The notes below the pieces were generated by a model. That model ran no database searches. It was given only the letters and a program-made list of their open reading frames with translations, and was not told the DNA's origin. The position numbers were made by a program, and so were the translations under genes. Of a stretch of 64,000 nt of DNA, positions 1-8,422 are shown in pieces. How positions within the stretch are numbered: position 1 is the first letter of the stretch; each line of letters opens with the position of its first letter. The stretch lies in the NCBI RefSeq assembly GCF_000238075.1, contig NZ_JH414505.1, forward strand, positions 274,863-338,862, written 5' to 3'. Source of the DNA: Oribacterium asaccharolyticum ACB7 (GTDB taxonomy: Bacteria > Bacillota > Clostridia > Lachnospirales > Lachnospiraceae).

Positions 1-21
1 CTTTTTTAATAAACAAGAAAT

Positions 22-90
22 AATCTCTATAGAGACAGGTGTGCTCAGGCGTAAGCTGTCCTTAAAGCACACGGCATAGAAAAAGAGATT
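22..90. repeat. Nested inverted repeat downstream of the DUF4091 gene
   Basis: Two nested pairs of arms are visible: AATCTCT (22-28) with AGAGATT (84-90), and GTGTGCT (39-45) with AGCACAC (66-72). It lies just 3' of the minus-strand gene that ends at 92. It could be a terminator or the edge of a structured element, but no clear U-run follows the stem. Confidence 0.3.
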
Positions 91-91
91 C

Positions 92-1765
92 CTAGCACCC
101 CGTATCTTCCTGCAAACTCTTATCCACCCATTCACGAAGCGCAGTAAAGAAGCTCTTATCCTTGGGATAATTTGCAAAGCTCAACTTCATTCCCGCCGTC
201 TCTTCAATGCCTTTTAGAACTCTATCTCTACCAAGACTTTGTTCCGCCATCTTTAATACCCGAATATCCGATAAGGCTTCTTCCAAAACCACGGAACGCA
301 TCGACTCATAAGCAGTCCCATCCTTTCCGGGATAAACGATAAAGGGGTCTCCCGAAGGAAATGCCTCTCCCGCATCGGTAACCGCATAGGGATCAATATG
401 CTCAATAGACTTTTCCGAATTATAGAAATTAAAGCCCCAATGCAGGAAGCCTTCTACCTGATAAATATAGCAAAGGACACCGAGGATTCTGTTTCTTGCA
501 GAGGGCATTACAATAAAACGGTTAGGAACATCCACAGCCTGCCCCGTGCAGTAGTATGCCCAGAGATTTTTTACTCCTGCCTCCACAAAGGGCTCAATAT
601 GATTTACCGCCACAACCGGACGTTGTACATAGCCTCTTCGATAAATTTCAAAGCTGCTTAAAGCATCCATTACCTTGCAGTCCGCCAAAAGCGCTCTTAC
701 CGATTCGACTGCTGCACCGAAGCTGTCCATATTGTCCTCATTTGGCTCATCGGAGATATGAAAATAGCTGTTCCCCAAGATATTTTCCTCTTTTAAAAAG
801 GCCTTTAATTCCGGTAGGAAGATTTTCAGGAATTCGGTATATTCTCCCCCCACAGCCGGACTATCCCAGGAGAAAAGTTTACATTCCCGACCCTCTTCCG
901 TTTGGGCCATCACTTTCGGCGCCGCAACAGCTCCCCACTGAGAAAACAAGTGGGAAATCTCAAGATACTGAATTCCGTGTTTTCGACAAAGAGAAATCCA
1001 TCTATGCAGTTTTTCGAACTTGAAACTGTATTTTCCATCCTGATACAGGATATCCACTAACTGAATCGTCGTTCTTTCCCCACCCTTTGCCGTGTCGAGA
1101 GGAGGCGTGAAAATCGGAGTGAGAAGCATATTCACACCGCAGCGCACTGCAGTCTTCATGAAATTTTCAATGATTCTCCAATGCTCTTCACTAAAGACAG
1201 GAACCCGATAATAATCCGCCAGACAATCCGCATGAAACCATTCCGTGTGCAGAAGTGTCTGCTCCGGGAGATTTCCTTCCAAAACTTCGGCAAACAAAGT
1301 GTATTCTTGCAGCCGATTCCCCAGCGCATCGGAAAGGATTAGTTGAATCGGATACTTTCCGGGTTGCCTATTTCCCTCTCCTAAATCAATATCGACCCAC
1401 AGACTTCTCCATTGTCCCGGAACAGCCTGGATCTCCTCTTCCTCGGAAAAAGGAAGAAGAACATCCGGATACAGCCCCGCCTCTCTGGACAGGTAATTTT
1501 CATCCGCTACGCCATGACAGGGATAGGCGCAGGGCACCAATCCTACTTTCCTAAGCTGTATCTGTGCCTTCAGATCTGAAATCACTTCTATCCGAAAATG
1601 CCTGCCGCTGTGTCCTCTGTCATCATTTTGGCAACTGTAGGCAAGTTGGAAGGAGAGCCTCTCTCCTGCATATCCTTTTAAAACGGAATGGTCCATTTTC
1701 TCCGGTTCCTGATTCGGAAGAACCTTTTCCAGTGCATCCACTAATGCAAATTGATATGTTGTCAT
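92..1765 (-). CDS. DUF4091 domain protein, glycoside hydrolase-like
   Basis: A 557-residue soluble protein with no signal peptide or membrane segment. The organisation is that of DUF4091 proteins: an N-terminal beta-rich part, a central (beta/alpha) barrel-like part with motifs such as HTEWFHADCLADYY, SYFHISDEPNEDN and LLHWGFNFYN-like aromatic segments, and a C-terminal stretch (EALSDIRVLK) typical of the family. These proteins are presumed carbohydrate-active but the substrate is unknown. I start it at 1765 because GGGGTG lies 6-7 nt upstream, overlapping the stop of the HAD gene; an in-frame start at 1801 lies inside that gene and has no good binding site. It is 4 nt from the HAD phosphatase, so the two are probably cotranscribed and could act on the same sugar or sugar phosphate (inference). 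Confidence 0.75.
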   Translation of the reverse strand: MTTYQFALVDALEKVLPNQEPEKMDHSVLKGYAGERLSFQLAYSCQNDDRGHSGRHFRIEVISDLKAQIQLRKVGLVPCAYPCHGVADENYLSREAGLYPDVLLPFSEEEEIQAVPGQWRSLWVDIDLGEGNRQPGKYPIQLILSDALGNRLQEYTLFAEVLEGNLPEQTLLHTEWFHADCLADYYRVPVFSEEHWRIIENFMKTAVRCGVNMLLTPIFTPPLDTAKGGERTTIQLVDILYQDGKYSFKFEKLHRWISLCRKHGIQYLEISHLFSQWGAVAAPKVMAQTEEGRECKLFSWDSPAVGGEYTEFLKIFLPELKAFLKEENILGNSYFHISDEPNEDNMDSFGAAVESVRALLADCKVMDALSSFEIYRRGYVQRPVVAVNHIEPFVEAGVKNLWAYYCTGQAVDVPNRFIVMPSARNRILGVLCYIYQVEGFLHWGFNFYNSEKSIEHIDPYAVTDAGEAFPSGDPFIVYPGKDGTAYESMRSVVLEEALSDIRVLKMAEQSLGRDRVLKGIEETAGMKLSFANYPKDKSFFTALREWVDKSLQEDTGC

Positions 1766-1769
1766 AGCA

Positions 1770-2564
1770 TCACCCCAAATCTTCCTTTGCCTTTTTGACA
1801 ATGTCTCCTACTCCGTTTAACACAATAGAGGGGCGGTAGGCATATTGTTTCACGGTTTCTTCATCCGAGATTCCCGACAGTACCAATACCGTGGACATTC
1901 CGCTCTCTAAACCGGAAATCACATCCGTATCCATCCTATCTCCAATCATAACCGCTTCTCCGGAGTGGCAGTTTAGAATACGAAGTCCCTTTCGCATCAT
2001 TAAGGGATTCGGTTTCCCGCAGAAATAGGCTTTTTGTCCCGTAGCAATTTCAATCGGTGCAATCAGTGCTCCGCAAGCAGGCGAAATGCCGTCTTCCGTA
2101 GGTCCGGAGACATCCGTATTGGCTCCGATCAGTTTTGCCCCGTTCAAGACTAAATTGGTGGCTCTGGTTACCGTCTCCAGTGAATAAGTTCTTCCTTCCC
2201 CCACAACCACATAATCCGGATTGACGTCATTCATGGTAATTCCCGCATCATACAGCGCATTGAGAAGTCCTGCCTCCCCAATAGCATACACCGAGCATCC
2301 GGGACTTTGTTCTTTCAAAAAGGCCGCAGTAGCAAGTGCACTGGTATAAAAACGCTCTTCCGGTACATCCAGCCCCATTCTTTCCAGCTTCTGCTTCAGC
2401 TCTCGCCTGGTAAGTCCCGAATTATTGGTCAGGAATAAATATTCTTTTCCCTCCTCCTGCAACCATTGCACAAATTCCTTTACTCCCGGAAGCAAAGTAT
2501 TTCCATGGTAAAGTACACCGTCCATATCGGAAATGAACCCCTTCATTTCATTAAAATTAATCAT
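1770..2564 (-). CDS. HAD-IIA family phosphatase (NagD/AraL type)
   Basis: A 264-residue cytoplasmic HAD hydrolase. HAD motif I is FISDMDGVLYHG near the N-terminus, with the nucleophile and acid/base aspartates of DxD. Motif II is the LTNNSG serine/threonine stretch, the C2B-type cap lies in the middle, and GDRMDTDV near the C-terminus is motif IV. FCGKPNP carries the motif III lysine. The family dephosphorylates small sugar or nucleotide phosphates and the exact substrate cannot be read. The start at 2564 is chosen for AAGGAG seven bases upstream. A longer in-frame opening up to 2699 is an artefact of a 39-nt repeat. It probably forms a two-gene unit with the downstream DUF4091 gene. Confidence 0.8.
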   Translation of the reverse strand: MINFNEMKGFISDMDGVLYHGNTLLPGVKEFVQWLQEEGKEYLFLTNNSGLTRRELKQKLERMGLDVPEERFYTSALATAAFLKEQSPGCSVYAIGEAGLLNALYDAGITMNDVNPDYVVVGEGRTYSLETVTRATNLVLNGAKLIGANTDVSGPTEDGISPACGALIAPIEIATGQKAYFCGKPNPLMMRKGLRILNCHSGEAVMIGDRMDTDVISGLESGMSTVLVLSGISDEETVKQYAYRPSIVLNGVGDIVKKAKEDLG

Positions 2565-2626
2565 ATACTTCTCCTTATCCATTGAGCAAACGGGTACCTT
2601 TTTCATGCCCGCAGTAAATACATTAT

Positions 2627-2704
2627 CGTATGCTTTTCCTATAGTATTCACGATAAACGGAATACCGTATGCTTTTCCTATAGCATACATGATAAACACA
2701 ATAT
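2627..2704. repeat. Two tandem 39-nt direct repeats upstream of the HAD gene
   Basis: Copies at 2627-2665 and 2666-2704 share CGTATGCTTTTCCTATAG and ATAAAC blocks. The unit length is a multiple of three, so it leaves an open frame in front of the HAD gene. Nothing suggests that this frame is translated. Confidence 0.6.
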
Positions 2705-2734
2705 CTTACCCTTATACACAATACTCATTATGAA

Positions 2735-2776
2735 CAAAAATCCGCCAACAAGCAAGCTTGTCGCGGATTTTTTGTC
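2735..2776 (-). terminator. Intrinsic terminator after nrdB
   Basis: Arms AAAATCCGC and GCGGATTTTTT with an inner ACAAGC/GCTTGT stem form a strong hairpin. The T-run works in the minus direction, and on the other strand too. It closes the nrdAB unit. Confidence 0.8.
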
Positions 2777-2788
2777 TTTATCTTTATT

Positions 2789-2830
2789 CTTAATGAGTCT
2801 CATGCGAAAGGCACACGATATCTCGTTTTA
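2789..2830 (-). repeat. AACGAG-type hairpin repeat, copy at the nrdB stop codon
   Basis: Read on the minus strand, the arm begins with the nrdB TAA followed by AACGAGATATCGTG. The partner arm is CGCATGAGACTCATT. The same hairpin pattern recurs at 7027-7066 and 27701-27740, with a half copy near 12863. Confidence 0.5.
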
Positions 2831-3871
2831 TAGGTCATCTTCAATTGCAGTGCTCTTTGCGTAGGCGGTGGATCGTGCTTCGAAGAAATCCGTTTTTACC
2901 ATATTGGCATCGGCATACTGAGATACCCACTTCATGGACTCAGGCTCTTTCTCATAGCCCAAGTAAAGGGTTCCGAAGCCTAGGGAACTGTAGCGTAGAT
3001 TTCCCAGATACTTGATGTAATCCTCCACCATTTTTCCATTTAAGCCGGGAATGGCTTCTCCGATAACATACTGTCCCCAAGCAATTTCCTGCTCTACACC
3101 TTCTTTTATCATGGCGGTGATTTCCTCGATATGCTTTTCATCGAAGAGCTCCGGCTCTTCCTTTTTCAGCTCCAGAAGAATGTTTCTAAACAGCCAAAGG
3201 TGTGTATTTTCATCGCGGTTAATATAACGGATTTCCTGCACGGAGCCCGGCATCTTTCCGTTTCTTCCGAGGTTATAGAAGAACATAAAGCCGGAGTAGA
3301 AGTAGATTCCCTCTAAGATGAAGTTTGCAATGCAGACACGGAGGAAGCTCTCCTTCGTTTGCTTTTCCACAAATTCATTGTAGAGGTTTCCGATAAATTC
3401 ATTTCTGCGAAGCAAGTGCTCATCCGTCTTCCACTGGTAAAGAATGTCATTTCTTTCCGTCGGATTGCAAATGGTATCCAACATATAGCTGTAGCTCTGG
3501 CTGTGGATGCACTCCTGGAAGGTCTGGATAGAAAGGCAGAGGTTGACCTCATTTGCCGTAACATACTGCGAAATATTCGGCAGATTCGCAGACTGCAGGG
3601 AATCCAGGTATACGAGGAAGCTTAAAATCTTGTCATAAGCCGTCCGCTCCGGAGCAGTAAGATTCGGATAATCACTCTTATCCTGATTTAAGTTGATTTC
3701 CTCCGGCACCCAGAAATTGTTCATCGCCTGACGATACCAGTCCGAAACCCACTCGTACTTCATATTGTTAAAATCATTGATGTTTGTCGTGTTGAAATTG
3801 ATCATCCTACGATTCCGAACATCAATATCCCCTTCCGGGTTAAATAAAGGCTTACGCTTAATCTCTTCCAT
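2828..3871 (-). CDS. nrdB: Ribonucleoside-diphosphate reductase, class I beta subunit
   Basis: The 347-residue small subunit of class I ribonucleotide reductase, which holds the dimetal/tyrosyl radical cofactor used by NrdA to make deoxynucleotides. The six metal ligands are all visible: D90 (YLDSLQ), E120 and H123 (FQECIHS), E187 (ILEGIYF), E221 and H224 (RDENTH). The radical tyrosine corresponds to Y127 (HSQSY). Length and start are normal, with AAAGGAA upstream of the ATG. It lies 308 nt downstream of nrdA on the same strand. The gap holds a large palindrome, so nrdB expression may depend on read-through or processing. The choice of metal, iron or manganese, cannot be read from sequence. 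Confidence 0.95.
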   Translation of the reverse strand: MEEIKRKPLFNPEGDIDVRNRRMINFNTTNINDFNNMKYEWVSDWYRQAMNNFWVPEEINLNQDKSDYPNLTAPERTAYDKILSFLVYLDSLQSANLPNISQYVTANEVNLCLSIQTFQECIHSQSYSYMLDTICNPTERNDILYQWKTDEHLLRRNEFIGNLYNEFVEKQTKESFLRVCIANFILEGIYFYSGFMFFYNLGRNGKMPGSVQEIRYINRDENTHLWLFRNILLELKKEEPELFDEKHIEEITAMIKEGVEQEIAWGQYVIGEAIPGLNGKMVEDYIKYLGNLRYSSLGFGTLYLGYEKEPESMKWVSQYADANMVKTDFFEARSTAYAKSTAIEDDL

Positions 3872-3969
3872 TCTATATTTCCTTTCCTACTGCATGAATG
3901 CAGCAGAGTAATCTATTGTCTTTATGATCCTTAAAAAGGCATAGTTCAATTTTTATAGATAAACAGCCT

Positions 3970-4188
3970 CATGTATAAGGGAGGAATTTATGAGACTTCC
4001 TCCGTATATGCTGTGAAAAGGCTATTACGAGGCTTCCGTTAGGAGCCCCATGCTAGCAACGAGTGCGATGCGTGTCTGAGCGAAGCGAGTTCGCAAGGAG
4101 CACGAGTGCATCGGCGCATGGGGCGAGTAGGAAACGCAGTAGGCCTTAAGCGGCATATGCAGAGGAATCGATTACTCCCTTATGCAGA
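3970..4188. repeat. ~220-nt imperfect palindrome filling the nrdA-nrdB gap
   Basis: The two halves pair in the same order along most of the length. ATAAGGGAG (about 3974) pairs with CTCCCTTAT (4175-4183). CTTCCTCCGTATATGC pairs with GCATATGCAGAGGAAT. AAGGCTATTACGAGGCTTCC pairs with GGAAACGCAGTAGGCCTT. GCCCCATGC pairs with GCATGGGGC. A GC-richer tip contains TGAGCGAAGCGAGTTCGC. The right end overlaps the nrdA stop codon (4180-4182). It is far more structured than a terminator and has no coding frame. A MITE-like or structured-RNA element are the two options. Confidence 0.7.
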
Positions 4189-6690
4189 GCAAGACTCACA
4201 TTCATCCGGATCCAATGCTTTAGAACGCACATAGTAAATCGTCTTCACACCGGACTCCCAAGCCAAAGTATAAAGGTTCAAAAGCTCACTCATCTTGTAA
4301 TCATTGGTAATCCAGAGATTTACACTCTGTGCCTGATCAATATGTCTCTGGCGAAGTCCCGCAGCCCGTACCGACCAGGTCTGGTCAATCTGGTGTGCTG
4401 ACTTATAGTACCAATAGCTCTCCATGGAAAGCTCCGGAGCAACTCTCGGTAAGATCGCTCCCTTCTTCTCCTCTAAGAAGAAACGATTCATAATCGGATC
4501 CAATCCCGCTGTGGTTCCAATTAGAATGGATGTGGAGCTGGTCGGTGCCGTTGCCAAAATCCATGCATTTCGGATTCCTTCATGCACTTCCTTCTCCAGC
4601 GCCTTCCATTCGGAAGAGCTATAGTCTCTTCTACGGAAATACTCTCCGCTTTCCCACTCGGAGCCGGCAAATTCTCTATAGCTTCCGCGCTCCTTGGCAA
4701 GCTCTGCACTCGCCTTAATTGCCGCAAAGTTAATATTTTCAAAAACGGTATCCACAAAGCGCAAATGTTCCTCGGACTCCCACGCAATATGGTGCTTCGC
4801 AAGCATGTGGTGATAGCCGGAAACACCGAGCCCGATGGCGCGATACTTCTTATTGGTCAGCTCCGCTTCCTTAACCGGATAGAAGTTTAGGTCAATGACA
4901 TTGTCGAGGGCACGAACCACGGTCTTCGTGATTTTCTGTAGCTCTTCCTTATTTTCCACATCAATATTTCCAAGGCAGAGAGAAGCCAAATTACAAACCA
5001 CAAAATCGCCGGGCTTTACGGTGCTGACAATGACCTCATCACCCTCTTCCGTAATGACCTTTCGCTCCAAAATTTCCGCTTCTTTCATATTCTGTGCGAT
5101 TTCCGTGCAGAGGTTGGAGCAGTAAATAATCCCCTTATGCTTGTTCGGATTCATGCGGTTTACCGTGTCTCTGTAAAAGGCAAACGGTGTGCCGGTCTCT
5201 ACCGCAGACTTTAAAATCAGCCGCACAATATCCTTTAACACATAAACTCTCTTACTGATTCGGTTATCGCGCACACAGTCTTCATAGCGGCTTTCCCATT
5301 CTTCCCCGTAGAAATCCTCTAGGCAGTAGCCCTTAATCAGGAAAATGTCGTGCGGATCCATCAGATACCATTCCTGATTTAAGTCTTCCTTTACCTTCTT
5401 CCAGAAAAGGTCCGGGTAGCAAACTGCCGGGAAAACATCATGTGCTTTCATACGGTCATCGCCGTTATTGGTACGAAGCTGTAAAAATTCCGGCAAATCC
5501 TTATGCCATGCATCAAGATAGACTGCCACGGCACCCTGCCGCATTCCAAGCTGGTCTACCGCAACCGCTGTATCATTTACCACACGAATCCAACGAGTAA
5601 CTCCGCCGCTTGCCCCCTCAAAGCCGCGAATCTTTCCGCCGCGGGAGCGTACCTTTCCGAAATACATTCCCATACCGCCACCGTACTTGGAAACATCGGC
5701 AAAACGGGAAATGCTCTGGTAAATGCCGTCCAAAGAGTCCGCAACCGTATCAATAAAGCAGGAGCTAAGCTGATGGTAAGGCTTTCTGGCATTGGACTGG
5801 GTCGGGGTCGCCATGGTTACCTGATGCAGGCTCATGATGTCGTAAAATTCCTTGACATAGAAGGCGCGGTTCTTTTCTTCCTTCATGGCAAGGTGCATGG
5901 CAATACCGAGGTACATCTCCTGCGGAGACTCGAGCGCGATATGCTGTCTGTCTCGAATGACATAACGGGAAAGAAGTAAGTCCAGTCCGGAGTAGGTGAA
6001 GAGGTCATTTCTTCCCTCGTCAATCACCTTCGCAAGCTCTTCCACTTCTTCCTTCGTATAAGCCTCCAAAATATAGCTTCCGTAAAGTCCCTGCTCAGTC
6101 AGATAGCAAAGCTTCTCATAGAAGCCGTGAAGGGCACGACTCTCTTCCGTCCTCTTTAGTTCCTTATGGAAATGGTAGGAAAGCAGTCTTCCCGCAATCT
6201 TCTCCCAGTTCGGCTCCTCCTGCGTGGTAAGCTCTGCCGCCGCTCTTGTAAGAAGAGCGAGGCGCTTCGGAATTTCCTGTTCTCCCTTACTTAAGGAAAG
6301 ATACTTTGCGGAAAGACGGGAGAGGTCATAATCCGGAAAATCCTTCTGGATCTTCTTTAAAACTTCCTCTATGCCTTCTTCTCCGATTTCTTCCTTGATT
6401 CTCTGCCTTAAATGGCGAAGCAGAGTCCGCTTCTCTCTATAGAGGATATAGGCTCTCGCTACACGGTAGTCCCCGTTTTGCATGAGGGCTTCCTCTACCG
6501 CATTTTGAATCTCTTCCACGGAAACACGAAACTTATCCTCTAAGGTCTCCTCCACCTTTCCCAAAAGAAAATGGAGTTTCTCCTCCTCTACTGTAATTCC
6601 CTCCGAAAGAAAGGCCTTTTCCATGGCTTTTTCAATCTTCTCTCCTCTGTAATCCTCTTCTCCGAGTCCCCTCTTAATGATTGTTTTCAT
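4180..6690 (-). CDS. nrdA: Ribonucleoside-diphosphate reductase, class I alpha subunit
   Basis: The 836-residue catalytic subunit of class I ribonucleotide reductase. An N-terminal ATP-cone (residues about 1-90, motif KRGLGEEDYRGEKIEKA) implies allosteric activity control by ATP/dATP. The catalytic core shows the substrate-site cysteine in QLSSCFID, the radical triad N-x-C-x-E in YCSNLCTEI, the second redox cysteine in FVVCNLASLC, and the radical-transfer tyrosine pair in KTIYYVRS. The C-terminal CESCSA supplies the swinging thiol pair. I start at 6690 (AAAGGAAG upstream, directly before the ATP-cone); a start at 6798 would add 36 residues with no family counterpart. A promoter overlapping NrdR boxes lies upstream. 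Confidence 0.95.
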   Translation of the reverse strand: MKTIIKRGLGEEDYRGEKIEKAMEKAFLSEGITVEEEKLHFLLGKVEETLEDKFRVSVEEIQNAVEEALMQNGDYRVARAYILYREKRTLLRHLRQRIKEEIGEEGIEEVLKKIQKDFPDYDLSRLSAKYLSLSKGEQEIPKRLALLTRAAAELTTQEEPNWEKIAGRLLSYHFHKELKRTEESRALHGFYEKLCYLTEQGLYGSYILEAYTKEEVEELAKVIDEGRNDLFTYSGLDLLLSRYVIRDRQHIALESPQEMYLGIAMHLAMKEEKNRAFYVKEFYDIMSLHQVTMATPTQSNARKPYHQLSSCFIDTVADSLDGIYQSISRFADVSKYGGGMGMYFGKVRSRGGKIRGFEGASGGVTRWIRVVNDTAVAVDQLGMRQGAVAVYLDAWHKDLPEFLQLRTNNGDDRMKAHDVFPAVCYPDLFWKKVKEDLNQEWYLMDPHDIFLIKGYCLEDFYGEEWESRYEDCVRDNRISKRVYVLKDIVRLILKSAVETGTPFAFYRDTVNRMNPNKHKGIIYCSNLCTEIAQNMKEAEILERKVITEEGDEVIVSTVKPGDFVVCNLASLCLGNIDVENKEELQKITKTVVRALDNVIDLNFYPVKEAELTNKKYRAIGLGVSGYHHMLAKHHIAWESEEHLRFVDTVFENINFAAIKASAELAKERGSYREFAGSEWESGEYFRRRDYSSSEWKALEKEVHEGIRNAWILATAPTSSTSILIGTTAGLDPIMNRFFLEEKKGAILPRVAPELSMESYWYYKSAHQIDQTWSVRAAGLRQRHIDQAQSVNLWITNDYKMSELLNLYTLAWESGVKTIYYVRSKALDPDECESCSA

Positions 6691-6871
6691 TTGAACCGCT
6701 TCCTTTATCTGATGTACACTTGATTTTGTAAGACATTCCGTAAGCTGACCTACGATTTTTTCCGTAAAACATTTTTCAAAAGACGGGTAGAATGGCAAAA
6801 AAAATACAGCTTTAAGCAGTAAACAGGGCTGTAAAAGGGTATCTTTTTAATACGGAAGGAATCCCTCTAAA

Positions 6872-6887
6872 ATACAAAATCTTGTGT
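6872..6887 (-). promoter_or_regulatory. Putative NrdR box 1
   Basis: ATACAAAATCTTGTGT resembles the 16-bp NrdR palindrome. Its start is 32 bp from that of the second box, about three helical turns, which is the usual NrdR spacing. It lies downstream of the predicted -10, where bound repressor would block transcription. Confidence 0.65.
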
Positions 6888-6903
6888 CCGTTAATTGGCA
6901 CCA

Positions 6904-6919
6904 ACACAATATATCAAGG
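6904..6919 (-). promoter_or_regulatory. Putative NrdR box 2, overlapping the -10
   Basis: ACACAATATATCAAGG matches the left half and centre of the NrdR consensus and overlaps the -10 hexamer of the nrdA promoter. With box 1 it forms the phased pair that NrdR needs. Confidence 0.65.
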
Positions 6920-6936
6920 ATTAGCATTTTTCTCAA
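6908..6936 (-). promoter_or_regulatory. Sigma-70 promoter of nrdA
   Basis: On the minus strand TTGAGA (6936-6931) and TATATT (6913-6908) are separated by exactly 17 nt. The -10 lies inside NrdR box 2. Confidence 0.7.
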
Positions 6937-6971
6937 GGACTTTTTATATAGAAAAAAACTACAATTTTTTA

Positions 6972-7015
6972 TAAAAAACCCCGATGCCGCATTTTGCAAC
7001 GGGTATCGGGGTTTT
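6972..7015 (-). terminator. Intrinsic terminator between the 7064 gene and nrdA
   Basis: CCCCGATACCCG pairs with CGGCATCGGGG and is followed by TTTTTTAT in the minus direction. It isolates nrdA from the upstream small gene. Confidence 0.85.
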
Positions 7016-7026
7016 AAATCTTATTC

Positions 7027-7066
7027 ATAACGAGTATCGTGCGCAAAGCGTGCGATATCTCGTTTA
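7027..7066 (-). repeat. AACGAG-type hairpin repeat, copy at the stop codon of the 7064 gene
   Basis: AACGAGATATCGCACGC and GCGCACGATACTCGTT form a stem of about 16 bp. The first arm starts within the TAA stop of the small gene, the same placement as at nrdB. Confidence 0.55.
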
Positions 7067-7414
7067 GGAAAGCAAAGCAGTCCTATTAGCCAAAATTACC
7101 TTAGCGATTTGACATGCCTCGCAAATACAAGTCTCCTCGCCCTTTTCCTTTGCTTCCTTGGCAGCCTTCAAAACTGCCGCAGCCTTCTCTTCCCCAAAAA
7201 TCTGTCTTCCATGCTCGCTTCCCGCAAAAGCAATCAAACCATCAATACTGGTAATATCCTCTTCCAGTTCCTGTAACAGTGCTTCTGCTTTACCCTTTTC
7301 GTCCGCAGTCCCGTAGACCTCCAGATAGGCCTGCACAGCTTCTTTTCCTTCAGGACAAAGACTGTTGGCTTTAAGTAATTTTTCCACTTCCTGTTTTACT
7401 TCCATTTTCGTCAT
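7064..7414 (-). CDS. Small conserved-looking protein with a C-terminal CxCxxC motif
   Basis: A 116-residue, mostly helical, highly charged cytoplasmic protein. The C-terminal part contains ETCICEACQIA, a CxCxxC cluster that could bind a metal or act in redox chemistry; the N-terminal half looks like a helical bundle. I do not recognise a named family with confidence. The start at 7414 is set by GGAGGAG seven bases upstream of MTKMEV, so an earlier in-frame start is less likely. It is monocistronic by appearance: a hairpin repeat and a strong terminator follow it. Confidence 0.6.
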   Translation of the reverse strand: MTKMEVKQEVEKLLKANSLCPEGKEAVQAYLEVYGTADEKGKAEALLQELEEDITSIDGLIAFAGSEHGRQIFGEEKAAAVLKAAKEAKEKGEETCICEACQIAKVILANRTALLS

Positions 7415-7760
7415 ATGCTCCTCCTTCATAAACAGCTCGAATTTCACTTTTTACTACTATCTGTATAGTATAGCATTAAATTTTCCTAGTTTTAACACTG
7501 TCCTTTTCATCGTTTTTTCCTTCGATTCCAAAACCATATCCTCTACTTTTGGTGTATTGTCTTCGTAATGTACAGTTATTTAGCGGAAACCATGGACTTC
7601 CGGAATTTCTTGCTTTGGGTCCGACTATGCTCTGCTCCATTGCCGGAAGCGGAATATGTTGCTTTCCATCTTCTCCGGCACCGTCCTGTATATGCTGTTT
7701 CAACAGGGGATTTTTGCTTTACCGTTTTAAAGCTTATACGTTTAGACAGGCTACGCAGCT
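7415..7760. other. 346-nt gap without a recognisable gene
   Basis: Short open frames exist on both strands here but none has a ribosome binding site with family-like content. The stretch on the minus strand around 7480-7700 could be a decayed gene, but I cannot name it. Confidence 0.4.
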
Positions 7761-8342
7761 TTAAAGATAGCGATTATCGATTGCTCTACTCATGTAAGCA
7801 CCTTTTTTGAAAAATCCGCCTTCCTTTAGACCCCAAGCAATTGCTGAACAGGCAAGCTCTTCTTTAGCATTCATTTTCGCACTTAGAGAAGTGAGAACTA
7901 TCCCTTGGGGGAACAGCTGTGCACTCAGGTATTCATACAGCCTATCTGCCTCTCCCTTCTCCACCAACTTCGTAAGATAAGTAGGATTGGTATCCCACCA
8001 TTCAGATGGCTTACAGAAGGATGCACTGGCACGCATTTCTCCAGTAGAGAGCTTCTCTGCGCAAAGCATACACAAATTTTCCAGCTGTGCCTCCTCTATC
8101 ACACCATTTGTAATCGAATAAGCATAGTACGCACAGGCCAGACCTTCATCTTCAGCTTCCTTTAAAAGGTAAAGATTCGAAACACCTCTCTTTTTGTATT
8201 TCTTCCATTTTGCGGCAATATCATGAAAAACCTTTCCACTATAGCGATTAGAGTTTCCCTGCTCTAAAGCTTCTTCCAGCGCAGAAAGATCCACCTCTTT
8301 CTTTTCCCAATTATCAATTAAGTTATACTGTAACTCTGCCAT
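7761..8342 (-). CDS. Hypothetical helical protein
   Basis: A 193-residue soluble protein without signal peptide or membrane segments. It is alpha-helical and rich in aromatic and charged residues, with features such as KWKKYKKRGVSNLYLLKEAEDEG and several cysteines in the middle (ENLCMLCAEKL). I cannot assign a family. The start at 8342 has GGAGGAAGAGG directly upstream; the 18 further N-terminal codons that are open have no such site. It stands alone between a decayed stretch and the broken Rpn-like gene, which suggests accessory DNA. Confidence 0.5.
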   Translation of the reverse strand: MAELQYNLIDNWEKKEVDLSALEEALEQGNSNRYSGKVFHDIAAKWKKYKKRGVSNLYLLKEAEDEGLACAYYAYSITNGVIEEAQLENLCMLCAEKLSTGEMRASASFCKPSEWWDTNPTYLTKLVEKGEADRLYEYLSAQLFPQGIVLTSLSAKMNAKEELACSAIAWGLKEGGFFKKGAYMSRAIDNRYL

Positions 8343-8422
8343 CCTCTTCCTCCAAATCTTAAGGTAAAACACAAGACTAATTCCTTTGCAGTCCATTATA
8401 TTGCGGAAATCATAAACTACAA

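Noticed and set aside
1766..1801. Start of the DUF4091 gene at 1801
   Set aside because: It lies within the HAD gene and has no ribosome binding site, while 1765 has GGGGTG at a good distance.
2565..2699. Longer N-terminus of the HAD phosphatase
   Set aside because: It consists of two 39-nt repeats and lacks a ribosome binding site, while AAGGAG lies directly before 2564.
7476..7703. 75-codon minus-strand frame and overlapping plus-strand frames
   Set aside because: No family-like content or start signal. A decayed gene is possible but cannot be supported.
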